Shown here: positions 50,626 to 60,880 of the stretch, piece by piece | Numbering within the stretch: the stretch's first letter is position 1 | Layout of the letters: the number at the start of each line of letters is the position of its first letter | Origin: Verrucosispora sp. NA02020 | GTDB lineage: Bacteria; Actinomycetota; Actinomycetes; Mycobacteriales; Micromonosporaceae | Length of the DNA: 64,000 nt | Assembly: GCF_013364215.1 (NCBI RefSeq) | Contig: NZ_CP054923.1 | Span: 5,084,001 to 5,148,000, forward strand | Direction of reading: 5' to 3' | Translations under genes and position numbers: made by a program | Notes under the pieces: generated by a model | The model's database searches: none | Told to the model about the DNA's origin: nothing | Seen by the model: only the letters and a program-made list of their open reading frames with translations

Positions 50626-52368
50626 ATGTCCAATGACGAGTTGACTTCGTACGGTGGGCCGCCTCCGGTCCCGCCAGGTCGACGACGACGCAAGATATGG
50701 GTGGCTGCCGGAGTCGCCGGCCTCACCGGGGTGGTCGGACTGGCCGCCCTGGGCGGCGTGGCCGCTCGGGACCAGAAGTCCGGGGACCGCAACAACGCCT
50801 CGGACGCCCAACCCGCGGCCGCGCCGAAATCGGAGGCTCCCGGCCCGACCACCGGCGAGAACGGCCGGGGCGACGAGGAGGCCGGTCGGGGCGATGACAA
50901 GGCCGCCCGGACCGGCGCGGAGCACAAGGGCCGCGAGGCGTCCTCCGGCGAGCAGCGTCGCGACGACAAGGAGCGGGGACACGAGGTGCCCTGCGACAGC
51001 GACAAACTGATCCAGGCCATCGAGCACGCCAACGACAACCGCGGCGGCACGCTGGAGCTGGCCAAGGGGTGCACCTACGAGCTGACCCGCTCCGACGTGG
51101 GCGACGGCACCGGCCCCAACGGGTTGCCGGTGATCACCCAGGCGGTCACGCTCGCCGGGCGCGACACCACGATCGTCCGGGCGGCGAACGCCGAGCCGTT
51201 CCGGATTCTCAACGTGGGCCGCAGCGGTCACCTGACCCTGAAGAACGTCGTCGTCAAGGGTGGGCTGACCCAGGCTGACCCGATCGCGGCGTCGAGGGCG
51301 AAGGTCGAGCTCTCCGCGAAGGCCGCCGCGAAGCCGGCGAAGGCAGGAGCCGGCACGAACGCGAAGGCGGGCGCGAAGGCGGCCACGCCGACGAAGGCCC
51401 CGGCCGCCAAGGCCGCCGCGAAGGTCCCCGCCGCCACGGGTGCCTCGGCCACCGAGGCCGCCCGGGGTGCCGGTGGCGACGCCACACTCGTCGACGTCGC
51501 GCCGGGCGACGGCGCCGGCCTGCTCGTGCAGCGCGGCGGCCGCGCCGACGTCGAGCACAGCGAGTTCCTGCTGCACCACGCCGGCGGCAACGGCGGCGCG
51601 ATCGCCAACTTCGGCACCGCACGGGTCGCCCACAGCCGGGTGGCGACCAGCAGCGCCGGTGGTGTCGGCGGCGGCGTGTTCAACGCCGGGGTGTTCCGGC
51701 TCGAGGAATCCTCGATCACGGACAACAGCGCGGTCGCCGGCGGCGGCATCGGCAACGGTGTGCCCGGCCTCGGGCTCCCCGGCGCCGGTGGCACGCTCTG
51801 GGTCTGGAAGAGCACCATCGAGCACAACCGGGCCACCGACAACGCCGGTGGCGTCCTCACCTATCGGGGCACCGCGACGCTGACCCAGAGCAGGGTCGTC
51901 GGCAACCACAGCGGCGAGGACGGCGGTGGCCTGCTCGCCCTGGGCGACGGCCAGCTCGCGTTGGAGAAGGTCCTGGTGGCCCGCAACTCCGCCGACGACA
52001 CGTCCGGCGGGCTGGGCGTGGGACCCGAGAGTACGGCGGTGATCGCGCAGAGCGAGATCACCGACAACGTCGCCGAGCGCAACGGTGGCGGACTGGCCAC
52101 CTACGGGGGCACCGCCGTCGTGCGGGACACCGCGATCGTGGCCAACCGGGTGGTCGGCCAGAACTCGGTGGCCGGCGGCATCTACAACGACGGCGGCCAG
52201 GTCCGGTTGGAACGCTCCACGGTCCAGGCCAACTTCTCGGTGCTGCCGCCCGGCGGCATCTACACCACCAACGACGGCGTGCGGATCGACCGTAGCTCCG
52301 CGGTGACCGCCAACCGACCGACCAACTGCTCCGGCAGTCCGGTCGTGCCGGAGCGCTGCTTCGGCTGA
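50626..52368 (+). CDS. Membrane-anchored right-handed beta-helix protein 1
   Basis: 580 residues. A short cytoplasmic basic stretch ('PPGRRRRKIWVAAGVAG') leads to one hydrophobic segment (about 25-45). A charged Glu/Asp/Arg/Lys linker follows, then 'EVPCDSDKLIQAIEHANDN'. From about 125 onwards, repeated coils ('GGVGGGVFNAGVFRLEESSI', 'DGGGLLALGDGQLALEKVLV') form a parallel beta-helix like those of polymorphic outer-membrane or pectate-lyase-like proteins. An Ala/Lys-rich insert lies at about 221-285. The C-terminus ends with paired Cys ('NCSGSPVVPERCFG'). No catalytic set is recognised; surface or adhesion role is possible. Confidence 0.85.
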   Translation: MSNDELTSYGGPPPVPPGRRRRKIWVAAGVAGLTGVVGLAALGGVAARDQKSGDRNNASDAQPAAAPKSEAPGPTTGENGRGDEEAGRGDDKAARTGAEHKGREASSGEQRRDDKERGHEVPCDSDKLIQAIEHANDNRGGTLELAKGCTYELTRSDVGDGTGPNGLPVITQAVTLAGRDTTIVRAANAEPFRILNVGRSGHLTLKNVVVKGGLTQADPIAASRAKVELSAKAAAKPAKAGAGTNAKAGAKAATPTKAPAAKAAAKVPAATGASATEAARGAGGDATLVDVAPGDGAGLLVQRGGRADVEHSEFLLHHAGGNGGAIANFGTARVAHSRVATSSAGGVGGGVFNAGVFRLEESSITDNSAVAGGGIGNGVPGLGLPGAGGTLWVWKSTIEHNRATDNAGGVLTYRGTATLTQSRVVGNHSGEDGGGLLALGDGQLALEKVLVARNSADDTSGGLGVGPESTAVIAQSEITDNVAERNGGGLATYGGTAVVRDTAIVANRVVGQNSVAGGIYNDGGQVRLERSTVQANFSVLPPGGIYTTNDGVRIDRSSAVTANRPTNCSGSPVVPERCFG

Positions 52369-52414
52369 TCGTTCCTTCTGCGTACGGGTGATTCCAGAGC
52401 ACGACCACATAGAC

Positions 52415-52443
52415 GGGCTCCTCCGCCGCGTGCGGAGGAGCCC
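52415..52443. terminator. Terminator hairpin after beta-helix gene 1
   Basis: GGGCTCCTCCGC (52415-52426) is perfectly inverted at 52432-52443 with a 5-base loop, 47 bp after the stop. It separates the two paralogues into independent transcripts. Confidence 0.85.
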
Positions 52444-52590
52444 GGGTCGCGTACCCGCCCCGACGGGCGTCGGCGGCCGATCGCCACGGAATTGGCCCGG
52501 ATTGCACCCTTCAGAGCGCTTGCACCACTCCCGCGCAGCCCGTACCCAATGTGGGGTTATCTCGGATATGGGCGCGAAGCGAGGAACACT

Positions 52591-52629
52591 CTCATACGGT
52601 GCATGTGGGAGCTACAACCGATTTGTAGC
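52591..52629 (+). promoter_or_regulatory. Conserved leader of beta-helix gene 2
   Basis: CTCATACGGT (52591-52600, with TACGGT at 52595) is followed by GCTACA (52611-52616), inverted as TGTAGC (52624-52629) with a 7-base loop. It matches the leader at 50524-50564 in box, distance, stem and loop length, although loop sequences differ. A compensated stem with a variable loop argues for a selected structure. Confidence 0.6.
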
Positions 52630-52690
52630 AGGGGAAGCTCACCCGCGTGTGACGACCCTGTCTGGTACGACGAGAGGGCAGAGAGCTCCG

Positions 52691-54361
52691 ATGTCCAACT
52701 ACCAAGCTAAGAACAACGCCGCGGAGCCGGAGGTGGCGCCGAAGCGGCGTCGCGCCTTCTGGCTCGCCAGTGGCGTCGCCGGTCTCACCGGCGTGGTCAG
52801 CATCGCCGCCGTCGGTATCGGCGCCGGCGCGGTCAGCGCCGACGGTCTGCGTTGGTCCACCGCCCAGCAGGTCAGCTCCGACAGTGACCGGGGCCCGGAC
52901 GCCGCCGAGGGGCACGAGGGCAAGAAGCGGGACCGCGGTGGCGACCAGCGCGACGACCGCGGTGGCCACGACAAGGACCGTGGTGGCGACGACCGCAAGG
53001 ACCGCGAGAAGGAGGTGCCCTGCGACTCCGACAAGCTGATCCAGGCGTTGGTCTTCGCCAACGACAACCACGGCGGCGTGCTCAACCTCGCCAAGGGGTG
53101 CACCTACACACTGACCCGTTCCGACCTGGGTGACGGCACCGGCCCCAACGGCCTGCCGGTCATCACCGAGAACGTCGTCCTCAAGGGGCACGACACCAAG
53201 ATCGTCCGGGACGCCACGGCCGAGGAGTTCCGCATCCTCAACGTGGGCCGCGGCGGAAACCTGACCGTCAAGGGCCTGACCATCAAGAACGGCCAGACCC
53301 GGGCACTGCCCGTCGGCGGGGACACCCCCGAGGCGGTGTGGTCGCGATTCTCCAACTCGGTGGAGGCGACCAAGGCCGCCGAGGCCAAGAAGGCGTACCT
53401 GCCGCTGCTGCAGGCCGCGCCGAAGGGTGCCGCGCTCAAGGCCGCCCAGGCCAAGGCGGCTCCCTCGGTGCTGCTGGAGCCGGAGTCCAACGACGGTGGC
53501 GGCGTGCTCGTGCAGCCCGGCGGCACCGCCTCGTTCTCCGAGACGCACATCGTCGCCAACCAGGCCGGTGGAGTCGGTGGGGGCCTGGCCAACTTCGGCA
53601 AGGCCGACCTGCACCACACCACGGTCGCCGACAACACCGCGTTCCTGTACGGCGGCGGCATCTTCAACGCCAGCGTGCTGCGGGTGGCCGAGTCGAGGAT
53701 CGTCAACAACGACGCCATCATCGGCGGCGGCGGCGTCGCCAACGGTGCCGCCTTCATCTTCCGCGAGGACATCGACGGCGGCACCGCACTGATCGAGAAG
53801 ACCGAGATCACCGGCAACGAGGTGCTCGGCTTCGGCGGCGGCCTGCTCGACATCGAGGGCAACACCACCGTGCAGCACTCGAAGGTCGTCAACAACACGG
53901 CGGTCCTGGCCGGTGCCGGTGTGGCCGCTGCGGGCGACGACAGCACCCTGGAGCTGGCGCACGTCGAGGTCGCCAAGAACACCACCGTCGGTGTCGGCGG
54001 CGGCCTGGCGCTCGGCTTCACCGCCATCGCCAACGTCACGGACAGCAAGATCGTCGAGAACAAGGCCGGCTTCTTCGGTGGCGGTGTCTTCAACGGCACC
54101 GGCGAGGCGACCTTCCGCAACAGCGAGATCAGTGGCAACCGGGCCGTCGGCCCGCTGGGTGTCGGTGGAGGCGTCTTCACCGTCTCCGGCGAGATCGACC
54201 TGGAGCGGACGAAGGTGTCGCACAACTTCGCCACCCTCGCGCCGGGCGGCGTGTTCAGCTTCATCGGCGTGGTCAACGTGGACGACAAGTCCGCGATCAC
54301 CGCCAACAAGCCGACCAACTGCGCCGGCAGCATCACCGCGATTCCGAACTGCTTCGGCTGA
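52691..54361 (+). CDS. Membrane-anchored right-handed beta-helix protein 2
   Basis: 556-residue paralogue of the protein at 50626. It has a basic start ('PKRRRAFWLASGVAGLTGVV'), one membrane segment, a linker of repeated Asp/Arg/Gly/Lys units ('RGGDQRDDRGGHDKDRGGDD'), the conserved 'EVPCDSDKLIQALVFANDN', beta-helix coils ('GGVGGGLANFGKADLHHTTV', 'FFGGGVFNGTGEATFRNSEI') and the same C-terminus ('NCAGSITAIPNCFG'). An Ala/Lys-containing insert lies at about 208-272. The ATG at 52691 is preceded by a GAGAGGGCAGAGAG stretch. Function unknown. Confidence 0.85.
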   Translation: MSNYQAKNNAAEPEVAPKRRRAFWLASGVAGLTGVVSIAAVGIGAGAVSADGLRWSTAQQVSSDSDRGPDAAEGHEGKKRDRGGDQRDDRGGHDKDRGGDDRKDREKEVPCDSDKLIQALVFANDNHGGVLNLAKGCTYTLTRSDLGDGTGPNGLPVITENVVLKGHDTKIVRDATAEEFRILNVGRGGNLTVKGLTIKNGQTRALPVGGDTPEAVWSRFSNSVEATKAAEAKKAYLPLLQAAPKGAALKAAQAKAAPSVLLEPESNDGGGVLVQPGGTASFSETHIVANQAGGVGGGLANFGKADLHHTTVADNTAFLYGGGIFNASVLRVAESRIVNNDAIIGGGGVANGAAFIFREDIDGGTALIEKTEITGNEVLGFGGGLLDIEGNTTVQHSKVVNNTAVLAGAGVAAAGDDSTLELAHVEVAKNTTVGVGGGLALGFTAIANVTDSKIVENKAGFFGGGVFNGTGEATFRNSEISGNRAVGPLGVGGGVFTVSGEIDLERTKVSHNFATLAPGGVFSFIGVVNVDDKSAITANKPTNCAGSITAIPNCFG

Positions 54362-54382
54362 TCCTCACGCCGAGGTGACGAC

Positions 54383-54426
54383 CCGGCCCCGTCGGACCGA
54401 TCCACGGATCGGACCGGCGGGGCCGG
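54383..54426. terminator. Bidirectional terminator, 21-bp stem with two mismatches
   Basis: Positions 54383-54403 pair with 54406-54426 (19 of 21), only two bases between. It sits between the convergent beta-helix gene 2 and the amylase-pullulanase gene and probably ends both. Confidence 0.85.
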
Positions 54427-54434
54427 ACCACGTG

Positions 54435-57400
54435 TCACCGCGTGACGAACACCGCCACGCTGCGCGCCGGCACCCGGAACGTGCCGCTGTTCCGCTCGAA
54501 CGCCGCGCTCCGCAGCACCGGATCGGCCGAGGACCGCAGCACCGGGTGCAGGGACACGTCCGCCCCGCGCAGGGCGTCGACCCGCTGCGTCGCCTCCTGC
54601 GGTGTGCCGTTGAAGACCACCGTCACCGACCGCCACGCCCCGCCCAGACCACGCGCGTCCAGGGTCATGGTGAGCACCCCGGGCGTCTCCTGCGGGCCGG
54701 AGAGCGGGAAGGCGACCCGTCGTTGCACCTCCTGCGCGGTGGGCAGCCCGAAGACCGGCTCGGAGGACCGGATCCGCAGCAGTTCGGCGTACCGGGCGTC
54801 GGTCAGCGCGATCGCCGCGCAGTCCGGCACCAGCGCCGGATCGGCCAACAGCGGCCGCGCGTACGGCCACTTGTCCCGGTTGTCCTCGGCCGGCGGCAAC
54901 CCGATGCCGAACCCGTTGCCCTGGGTGCAGTCCCACCGGATCTGGTTGAACCAGTCCCCCGAGTTGTACGAGTTGCGGTCCAGCGACTTCGATCGCAGCC
55001 GCTCGGTGCCGGTGGTCACGAACCCGGCACCCTGCCCCATCACCACCGTGCTCAACGCCAGCACCTGCATCCGGGCCCGGTCCGGGGCGGAGGTGCCCTG
55101 CGGCAGCTTGTAGGCCAACGCGTCGTACAGGATCTCGTTGTCGTGCGCGTCGACGTACGTGATCGCCTCACCCGGCGCGTCGGTGTACCCGGCCGGCGAG
55201 CCGTTGTAGTCCACCTGCGCCCCGGTCACCTCCCGGCCGCCGGTGTCGGTGAACCGGTAGCCGCGCAGGTTGCCGGTCAGCCCGACCTTGACCAGGTCGT
55301 GCTGGTGCAGCAGCCGGGTACGCTGCTCGGCCGCCGAGCCGTTGACCGGGTCGCCGTTGGGGTCGGTGAACAGACCGGAGGCGAAGCCCTGGTGGCGCGG
55401 GTTCTCGTCGAACGGGCCGCCACCGCGCACCGCGTCACGCAGCCGGTCGTTGAACGTGCCGATCCCGGTGCCGGCCATGTTCGCCTGGTTCGCCTGCACG
55501 AACCGCGCGCCGTCGGCCACCTCGCCGAAGTTCCAGCCCTCGCCGTAGAGCAGGATCTTCCTGCCGTCCACACCGTCGCGGGCCACGGTCAGCCGGTCGA
55601 GCGCGGCGCGGACGGCCAGGATGTTCGCCTTGGGGTGGTGGCCCATCAGGTCGAAGCGGAACCCGTCGACCTTGTACTCCCGGGCCCAGGTGACCAGCGA
55701 GTCGACCACCAGCTTGCCCATCATGGCGTGCTCGGGCGCCGTGTTCGCGCAGCAGGTGGAATTGGCCACCGCGCCGTCGTCGAGCAACCGGTGGTAGTAG
55801 CCCGGGACGATCTGGTCGAGCACCGAGCGCGGGTCGGTGCCGGCGGCCGAGGTGTGGTTGTAGACCACGTCCAGCACCACCCGCAGGCCCGCACCGTTGA
55901 CCCCGGCCACCATCTGCCGGAACTCCACGGTCCGGCGCGTGCCGTCCGGGTCCACGGCGTACCCGCCCTCCGGGACGGTGTAGTGCAGCGGGTCGTAGCC
56001 CCAGTTGTAGCCGTCGGTGTCCTTCACCGCCGCGACGCACTCCTGCTGCCGTTCGGAGTCCGGCGGCGCGGCGGCCAGGTCGCAGTCGGGGCGGCGCTGG
56101 TCGGCACGCCGCTCGGGGATGGTGGCGAAGTCGAAGACCGGCAGCAGGTGCAGGTGGGTCACCCCGGCGTCGGCGATCGACCTGAGGTGCCGCATCCCGG
56201 CGGTGCCCGGGTCGGTGAAGGCGAGGAAGGTGCCGCGACGGTCGGCCTGCACGGTGCTGTCGGCGATCGAGAAGTCCCGCACCGACAGCTCGGAGATCTG
56301 CACCTTGGCCGGGGCCACCGCACTCGGTTTGCGCAGGCTCGACCAACCCGTCGGCGCCAGCTTCGGGTCGGTCAGGTCGGCGATCTGGCTGTGTGTGGAG
56401 TCCGCCGCCAGGGCCACCGAGTACGGGTCGGTGACCGAGGCGGTCACCACCTGCTGGGCGGCCGGCTGCCACGCCTGCACCCGGTACCGGTAGTAGCGGC
56501 CGGCCCAGTCCCGCGCCCCGCGCACCGACCAGACCCCGGTGCGGTCGTCGCGGCGCATCGCCACCACGCGCGGTGTGGCGGTCGGCGAGTCGAACAGCTC
56601 CAGCGACACCGTCCGCGCGGTCGGTGCCCAGACCGCCAGGGACGGCACGCCGCCGGTGAAGGTGGCACCTAGGCGGGCGGTGGTGGCCGGGGCGTAGACG
56701 TCGTCGAGCACCCCCGGCAGCTGCACACCGGTGGCACCGAGCAGAGTGCCGTCGGCGGCCCGCTCGGTCACCAGCACCTGCCCGCGCAGCGCCGCCGGCA
56801 CCGTCGCCAGGTCCCGCTGATCCAGGGTGAAGGCGTGCCGGTCCCACAGGTGCGGGAACCGATCACGCTGCGCCTCGGTGAGCCCGTTGCGGCGCGCGGT
56901 CAACGGCACCGAGGTGTACGTGCCGACCAGTTCGCCGTCGACCACGCGCACCCCACCGGCGGGTGCGGTCACCAACGCGTACGCCCGACCGTCGGTGGGA
57001 CCGGTCCGCCAGGCGACGGTGCTGCGGTCGATCCAGTGCGCCGCCTGCCGGGTGATGTCGGTGTCACCGCCGCTGTCGCCGGTGGTCGTCGCCGGCAGCA
57101 GCCGCCCCGGTGTCGCCGCGAGCAGCCAGACCTCCCGACCGGACTCGGCGAAGTCGAGCCGCTGGTCCTGTGGCAGGTCCTTGGTGTCCCCGGAGTGGAT
57201 GATGTAGCTCAGCCCGGTCGCGCCCTCGGCCAACGGCACCCGGAACTCGGCGCCGTACGAGTCGACGCGGGTCGGCGGCAACGGTCGGGCCCAGTCGGTG
57301 GGCGTGGCCGCGCCGTCCCACAGGTGCAGTCCCCAGCCGTCGTAGTCGCCGTCCGGCCGGTGGTAGTGGATCACCGCCACACCCTCCTCGACCGGGGGTG

Positions 57401-59930
57401 CCGGTGCGCCGGCGGCCTCCTCCCGGCTCGGGTAGGTGGCCGGATCACCCTGTTTGACCCAGACCTCCCCGGTGCGCGTCACGTCCACCGTCCGGTCGTT
57501 GTCGACGTCCTTGTTGCCGTCCGCGTCGACCACCAGGAAACCGACCGACTTCGCCCCCGGCTTCAGCTTCACCCAGGCGAACCGCCCGTACGAGTCGGTG
57601 CCGTCGAACGGGCGGCCCTGCGGCCACTCGGTGGCGTACGCCGGATCGATGTCGCCCCAGGCGTACAGGCCCCAGTCGTCGTAGTCGCCGTCCGGGCGGT
57701 GGTGGTGCACCACCAGCCAGTCGCGGGACGACCCGGTCGGCGGGGTGCCGACGGTGGCGGTGGAGCGGGCGGTGGCGGTGCGGCCCCGGCCGTCCCGGAC
57801 CGCCGCCTTGTACTCGATCCTCGTGCCGGCGGCCAGCCCGGTCAGGTCGTGGTGCACGGTGTACGGCGCCCGGTGCGCCGAGCCGAGCAGTGTCCACCTG
57901 CCGCCCGCCACCCGGGCCGCCGTCGTGACGGTGGCCAGCGGGTCCCCGCTGACCTGCGCGGTCACCTCGGCCCGGGTGGCCACCGGCGTACCCGTCGGGG
58001 TGGTGATGGTCAGGCCCGGCTTCGCGGCGGGCACCGCGACCGGCCGACCGGCCCGGTGCACCACCGCCGAGAGCGGGGGCACGGTCAGGGTCAGCGTGCC
58101 GTCAGCGGCGGCGGCCCGCCGACCGGATGCGCCGTAGATCGCGGTGAAGGGGGTGCCGGCCGACCAGGTGTCCACGGTGACAGTCTGCGTGGTCCGCGCA
58201 TTGTTGACCGCGACGACGTACTCGGTGCGGTCACGCGGGTCGAACCGGGAGAAGGCGAAGACGCCCGGGCCGTCGGCGGCGTGGCGCGTCACCTGTACAC
58301 CGTCGCGCAGCGCCGGGTGTGCCCGGCGCAGCTGGCCCAGCCCGGCGATGGTCCGGTACAGCGGATGCGCCGGGTCGAACTGGTCCTGGGCGTGGGTGCG
58401 GTCGGTGCCCAGCAGGTCGTCGTCGAGGTAGTCGGCGGTGCGGGAGGCGAACATCGGCTGTCGGGCGTCCTTGTCCCCGCCCGCGCCGGTGAAGCCCTGT
58501 TCGTCGCCGGAGTAGACGACGGGCTGGCCTCGGGTGAGGAACATCAGTTCGTGGGCTAGCTGGTCGCGGCGCAGGTGGGTGGCGGGGTCGGTGTCGCCGC
58601 CGGCGATGAACGAGCCGATCCGGCCCATGTCGTGGTTGCCGAGGAAGGTGGGCAGCCGGCCGGCGTCGGTGTTGCGGGCGGCGTACAGGTCGTCGCGGGC
58701 GTACAGGTCGGCCAGTGCCGTGGCGGGGCCGTCGTCGGCGGTGAAGCCACGCGCCGCCTCCTGGAAGCCGAAGTCCAGGGTGGCCGGCAGGCCGCCCTGT
58801 CGGACGTAGCGGGAGGCGATCTCCGGGTCGGCGCTGTACACCTCGCCGAACATGAAGAAGTCCGGCTTGCCGGCGCGGGCGGCGGCCTGGGTGACGCCCT
58901 GGCTGAACTGCGGCCAGAAGTCCATGTTGACGTGCTTGACGGTGTCCAGCCGGAAGCCGTCCACACCGGTGGAGCGCACCCAGTCGGCATAGATCTTGGT
59001 CATGCCCCGGACCACCTCGGGTCGCTCGGTCCACAGGTCGTCCAGACCGACGAAGTCGCCGTACTCGCTGTTCTCGCCGACGAAGGTGGAGTCGCCCCGG
59101 TTGTGGTACATGGTCGGGTCGTTGAGCCAGGAGGGCACCTTGACCGTCGCGTCCGCCGGGGTGCGGAACGTCGGCGTGTACGGGAAGGACCGGCTGTTCA
59201 CCTCGGGGAAGGGACGGGTGCCGTCGGCGAAGTTGGCGTCCTCGAACGGCCGACCCTGCGCGTCCCGGTACGGCGTGGTGGCCTTGTCCACGTAGGTCTG
59301 CCGGTTCTCGGCGTAGCTGATGACGTCCGCGGTGTGGTTGACGATCACGTCGAGGTGGACCTTGATGCCGCGTCGGTGCGCCGACTGGACCAGACGCTTG
59401 AGGTCGGCGGCGGTGCCGAAGTGCGGGTCGACCTGGGTGAAGTCGGTGATCCAGTAGCCGTGGTAGCCAGCCGACGCGTCGTCGCCCTCGCCCTGCACCG
59501 GGCGGTTGGCGAAGACCGGTGCGAGCCAGATGGCGGTGGTGCCCAGCCCCTCGATGTAGTCGAGCCGGTCGATCAGTCCTTTGAGGTCACCGCCCTGGTA
59601 GAAGCCCTTGTCCGTCGGGTCGTAACCGGTGCGCAGACGGTCGCCGGTCAGACCGCCCCGGTCGTTGCGCGGGTCTCCGTTGGCGAACCGGTCCGGCAGG
59701 ACGAAGTAGAACTGCTCCGCCCTCGCCCGCTCGTCGGTGCCCGCCGCCAGCAGGGCGGCGGCGGACGGCTCGGTGGGCCAGGTGACGGCGCCGGTGGCGC
59801 CGGGCGCCCCGGCCGCCGACCGACCGGCGGCGGCGCTCTCGGGAACCGCGACCGGCGCGCCGGCCAGCGTCAGGGTGAGCAGGAAGACGAATGCGAGCAG
59901 GGCCTTACGCGACAACGGCGGGGGTTTCAT
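54435..59930 (-). CDS. Secreted bifunctional alpha-amylase / pullulanase
   Basis: 1831 residues. Signal peptide 1 to about 34. An N-terminal GH13 alpha-amylase (about 65-560) has '[14 protein letters not shown]' (Asp nucleophile, ~327), '[12 protein letters not shown]' (Glu, ~358) and 'FLGNHDMGR' (Asp, ~430). Two CBM41/PUD starch-binding repeats start near 737 ('[18 protein letters not shown]') and 853. A pullulanase module follows, with an N domain, '[10 protein letters not shown]' (~1310), '[11 protein letters not shown]' (~1423), 'YGEGWNFGE' (~1467) and '[10 protein letters not shown]'. It hydrolyses alpha-1,4 and alpha-1,6 bonds of starch or glycogen outside the cell. Promoter holds LacI-type dyads. 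Confidence 0.94.
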   Translation of the reverse strand: MKPPPLSRKALLAFVFLLTLTLAGAPVAVPESAAAGRSAAGAPGATGAVTWPTEPSAAALLAAGTDERARAEQFYFVLPDRFANGDPRNDRGGLTGDRLRTGYDPTDKGFYQGGDLKGLIDRLDYIEGLGTTAIWLAPVFANRPVQGEGDDASAGYHGYWITDFTQVDPHFGTAADLKRLVQSAHRRGIKVHLDVIVNHTADVISYAENRQTYVDKATTPYRDAQGRPFEDANFADGTRPFPEVNSRSFPYTPTFRTPADATVKVPSWLNDPTMYHNRGDSTFVGENSEYGDFVGLDDLWTERPEVVRGMTKIYADWVRSTGVDGFRLDTVKHVNMDFWPQFSQGVTQAAARAGKPDFFMFGEVYSADPEIASRYVRQGGLPATLDFGFQEAARGFTADDGPATALADLYARDDLYAARNTDAGRLPTFLGNHDMGRIGSFIAGGDTDPATHLRRDQLAHELMFLTRGQPVVYSGDEQGFTGAGGDKDARQPMFASRTADYLDDDLLGTDRTHAQDQFDPAHPLYRTIAGLGQLRRAHPALRDGVQVTRHAADGPGVFAFSRFDPRDRTEYVVAVNNARTTQTVTVDTWSAGTPFTAIYGASGRRAAAADGTLTLTVPPLSAVVHRAGRPVAVPAAKPGLTITTPTGTPVATRAEVTAQVSGDPLATVTTAARVAGGRWTLLGSAHRAPYTVHHDLTGLAAGTRIEYKAAVRDGRGRTATARSTATVGTPPTGSSRDWLVVHHHRPDGDYDDWGLYAWGDIDPAYATEWPQGRPFDGTDSYGRFAWVKLKPGAKSVGFLVVDADGNKDVDNDRTVDVTRTGEVWVKQGDPATYPSREEAAGAPAPPVEEGVAVIHYHRPDGDYDGWGLHLWDGAATPTDWARPLPPTRVDSYGAEFRVPLAEGATGLSYIIHSGDTKDLPQDQRLDFAESGREVWLLAATPGRLLPATTTGDSGGDTDITRQAAHWIDRSTVAWRTGPTDGRAYALVTAPAGGVRVVDGELVGTYTSVPLTARRNGLTEAQRDRFPHLWDRHAFTLDQRDLATVPAALRGQVLVTERAADGTLLGATGVQLPGVLDDVYAPATTARLGATFTGGVPSLAVWAPTARTVSLELFDSPTATPRVVAMRRDDRTGVWSVRGARDWAGRYYRYRVQAWQPAAQQVVTASVTDPYSVALAADSTHSQIADLTDPKLAPTGWSSLRKPSAVAPAKVQISELSVRDFSIADSTVQADRRGTFLAFTDPGTAGMRHLRSIADAGVTHLHLLPVFDFATIPERRADQRRPDCDLAAAPPDSERQQECVAAVKDTDGYNWGYDPLHYTVPEGGYAVDPDGTRRTVEFRQMVAGVNGAGLRVVLDVVYNHTSAAGTDPRSVLDQIVPGYYHRLLDDGAVANSTCCANTAPEHAMMGKLVVDSLVTWAREYKVDGFRFDLMGHHPKANILAVRAALDRLTVARDGVDGRKILLYGEGWNFGEVADGARFVQANQANMAGTGIGTFNDRLRDAVRGGGPFDENPRHQGFASGLFTDPNGDPVNGSAAEQRTRLLHQHDLVKVGLTGNLRGYRFTDTGGREVTGAQVDYNGSPAGYTDAPGEAITYVDAHDNEILYDALAYKLPQGTSAPDRARMQVLALSTVVMGQGAGFVTTGTERLRSKSLDRNSYNSGDWFNQIRWDCTQGNGFGIGLPPAEDNRDKWPYARPLLADPALVPDCAAIALTDARYAELLRIRSSEPVFGLPTAQEVQRRVAFPLSGPQETPGVLTMTLDARGLGGAWRSVTVVFNGTPQEATQRVDALRGADVSLHPVLRSSADPVLRSAAFERNSGTFRVPARSVAVFVTR

Positions 59931-59987
59931 CGACGGCCTTCCTCTGGCTGCTGATTGGCCCGCACGCTAGCCCTTGCCGAAACATTC

Positions 59988-60035
59988 TGCAATGCCTTGC
60001 AAACATGGCGGCAACAGAGCAGTCTCTTGCGCAAG
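59988..60035. promoter_or_regulatory. Candidate LacI/MalR-type operators of the amylase-pullulanase gene
   Basis: TGCAATGCCTTGCA (59988-60001) is a dyad TGCAA-4-TTGCA. CTTGCGCAAG (60026-60035) is a perfect palindrome; their centres are 36 bp apart. TTGCA/TGCAA half-sites are known for MalR-type repressors of maltose and amylase genes in Streptomyces. They lie 58-105 bp before the start, in the only promoter-like, AT-richer region. Confidence 0.6.
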
Positions 60036-60074
60036 GATGAGGTCGAGGACGGTCCGCGATCGGCGGACCGGACG

Positions 60075-60785
60075 TCACCGACGGCTACAGGCACGCCCCG
60101 AGACGGAGCAGCTCCTCGGCGACGAATCGGCGTACTCGATGTGGAAGCGCAGCGCCACCGAGGCACCCGCCGACAGGTCGGGACCACTTCTATAGGTCAA
60201 CGTGCCCCGGCGCCCGGTGAACGTGCCCTGCGGAACCCCTTCCAGCCACGCGGTCACCACCCGGCCGCCCGCGTACTCCACCCGCGCCACCCATTCCAGA
60301 TCGCCGCGCGAGGTGTTGCGGATCAGCACCTCGGCGATGAAGCCACCCTGGAAGGTGTCCATCACCCGGTACCGCGCCTCCAACGGCGCGGGCTTGGCCG
60401 CCGGTGGCGCACTGCTTCGCGGCGGCGCCGACGCGACCGGCGGCGGCTCCGGCGTCGCCGGACCCGGCCGTGACGGCACCGGCGAGGGGGTACCGGCCTC
60501 GCTCGGCGGGTCGGTCTTGCGCGGCGAGAGCCCGGGCACCGCCGGCGCCGGTGGGCTCGCGGCCTCCCGCCCGGCCGAGGACGCGCGCTCGGGAATGGGC
60601 GGGGCGGCGGCCGCTCCCGGCGGCACGGGATCGAACTCCGGACCCGGCCCCCGGTACGCGCCGATCGCGATGACGAACAGCATCACCATCGCGAGCAGGC
60701 CGATCGACATCAGGACCCAGGGAGAGGACGCGACGGCGGGGCCAGGGGATGAAAGATGACGCGGAGCGCGACGCATACCGGACAT
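60075..60785 (-). CDS. Membrane-anchored protein with CBM2-like domain (copy A)
   Basis: 236 residues. Short cytoplasmic basic tail, one membrane helix (about 24-46, 'WVLMSIGLLAMVMLFVIAIG'), a Pro/Ser/Ala-rich linker (about 50-140), and a C-terminal beta-sandwich ('YRVMDTFQGGFIAEVLIRNT', 'LEWVARVEYAGGRVVTAWLE') with CBM2-style features and two Cys at the end. CBM2 modules bind cellulose or chitin; carbohydrate binding here is inferred. The ATG at 60785 has AGGAG five bases upstream. A paralogue lies just upstream (60881). Confidence 0.72.
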   Translation of the reverse strand: MSGMRRAPRHLSSPGPAVASSPWVLMSIGLLAMVMLFVIAIGAYRGPGPEFDPVPPGAAAAPPIPERASSAGREAASPPAPAVPGLSPRKTDPPSEAGTPSPVPSRPGPATPEPPPVASAPPRSSAPPAAKPAPLEARYRVMDTFQGGFIAEVLIRNTSRGDLEWVARVEYAGGRVVTAWLEGVPQGTFTGRRGTLTYRSGPDLSAGASVALRFHIEYADSSPRSCSVSGRACSRR

Positions 60786-60880
60786 GAATCTCCTCAGCGG
60801 GCAGCCGGGCAAGCGTAACGATCTTTAGCGAAAGGGAAAAGTCCCCAGGGAAACACCGAACCGTCCTAAGAGTACGGTCC

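Larger units (their letters stand above)
52369..52690. other. Intergenic region between the beta-helix paralogues
   Basis: 322 bp without a gene. It holds the terminator at 52415-52443 and, from about 52550, the leader of the second paralogue. A longer frame into the downstream gene from 52388 was rejected because it crosses the terminator and leader. Confidence 0.7.
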
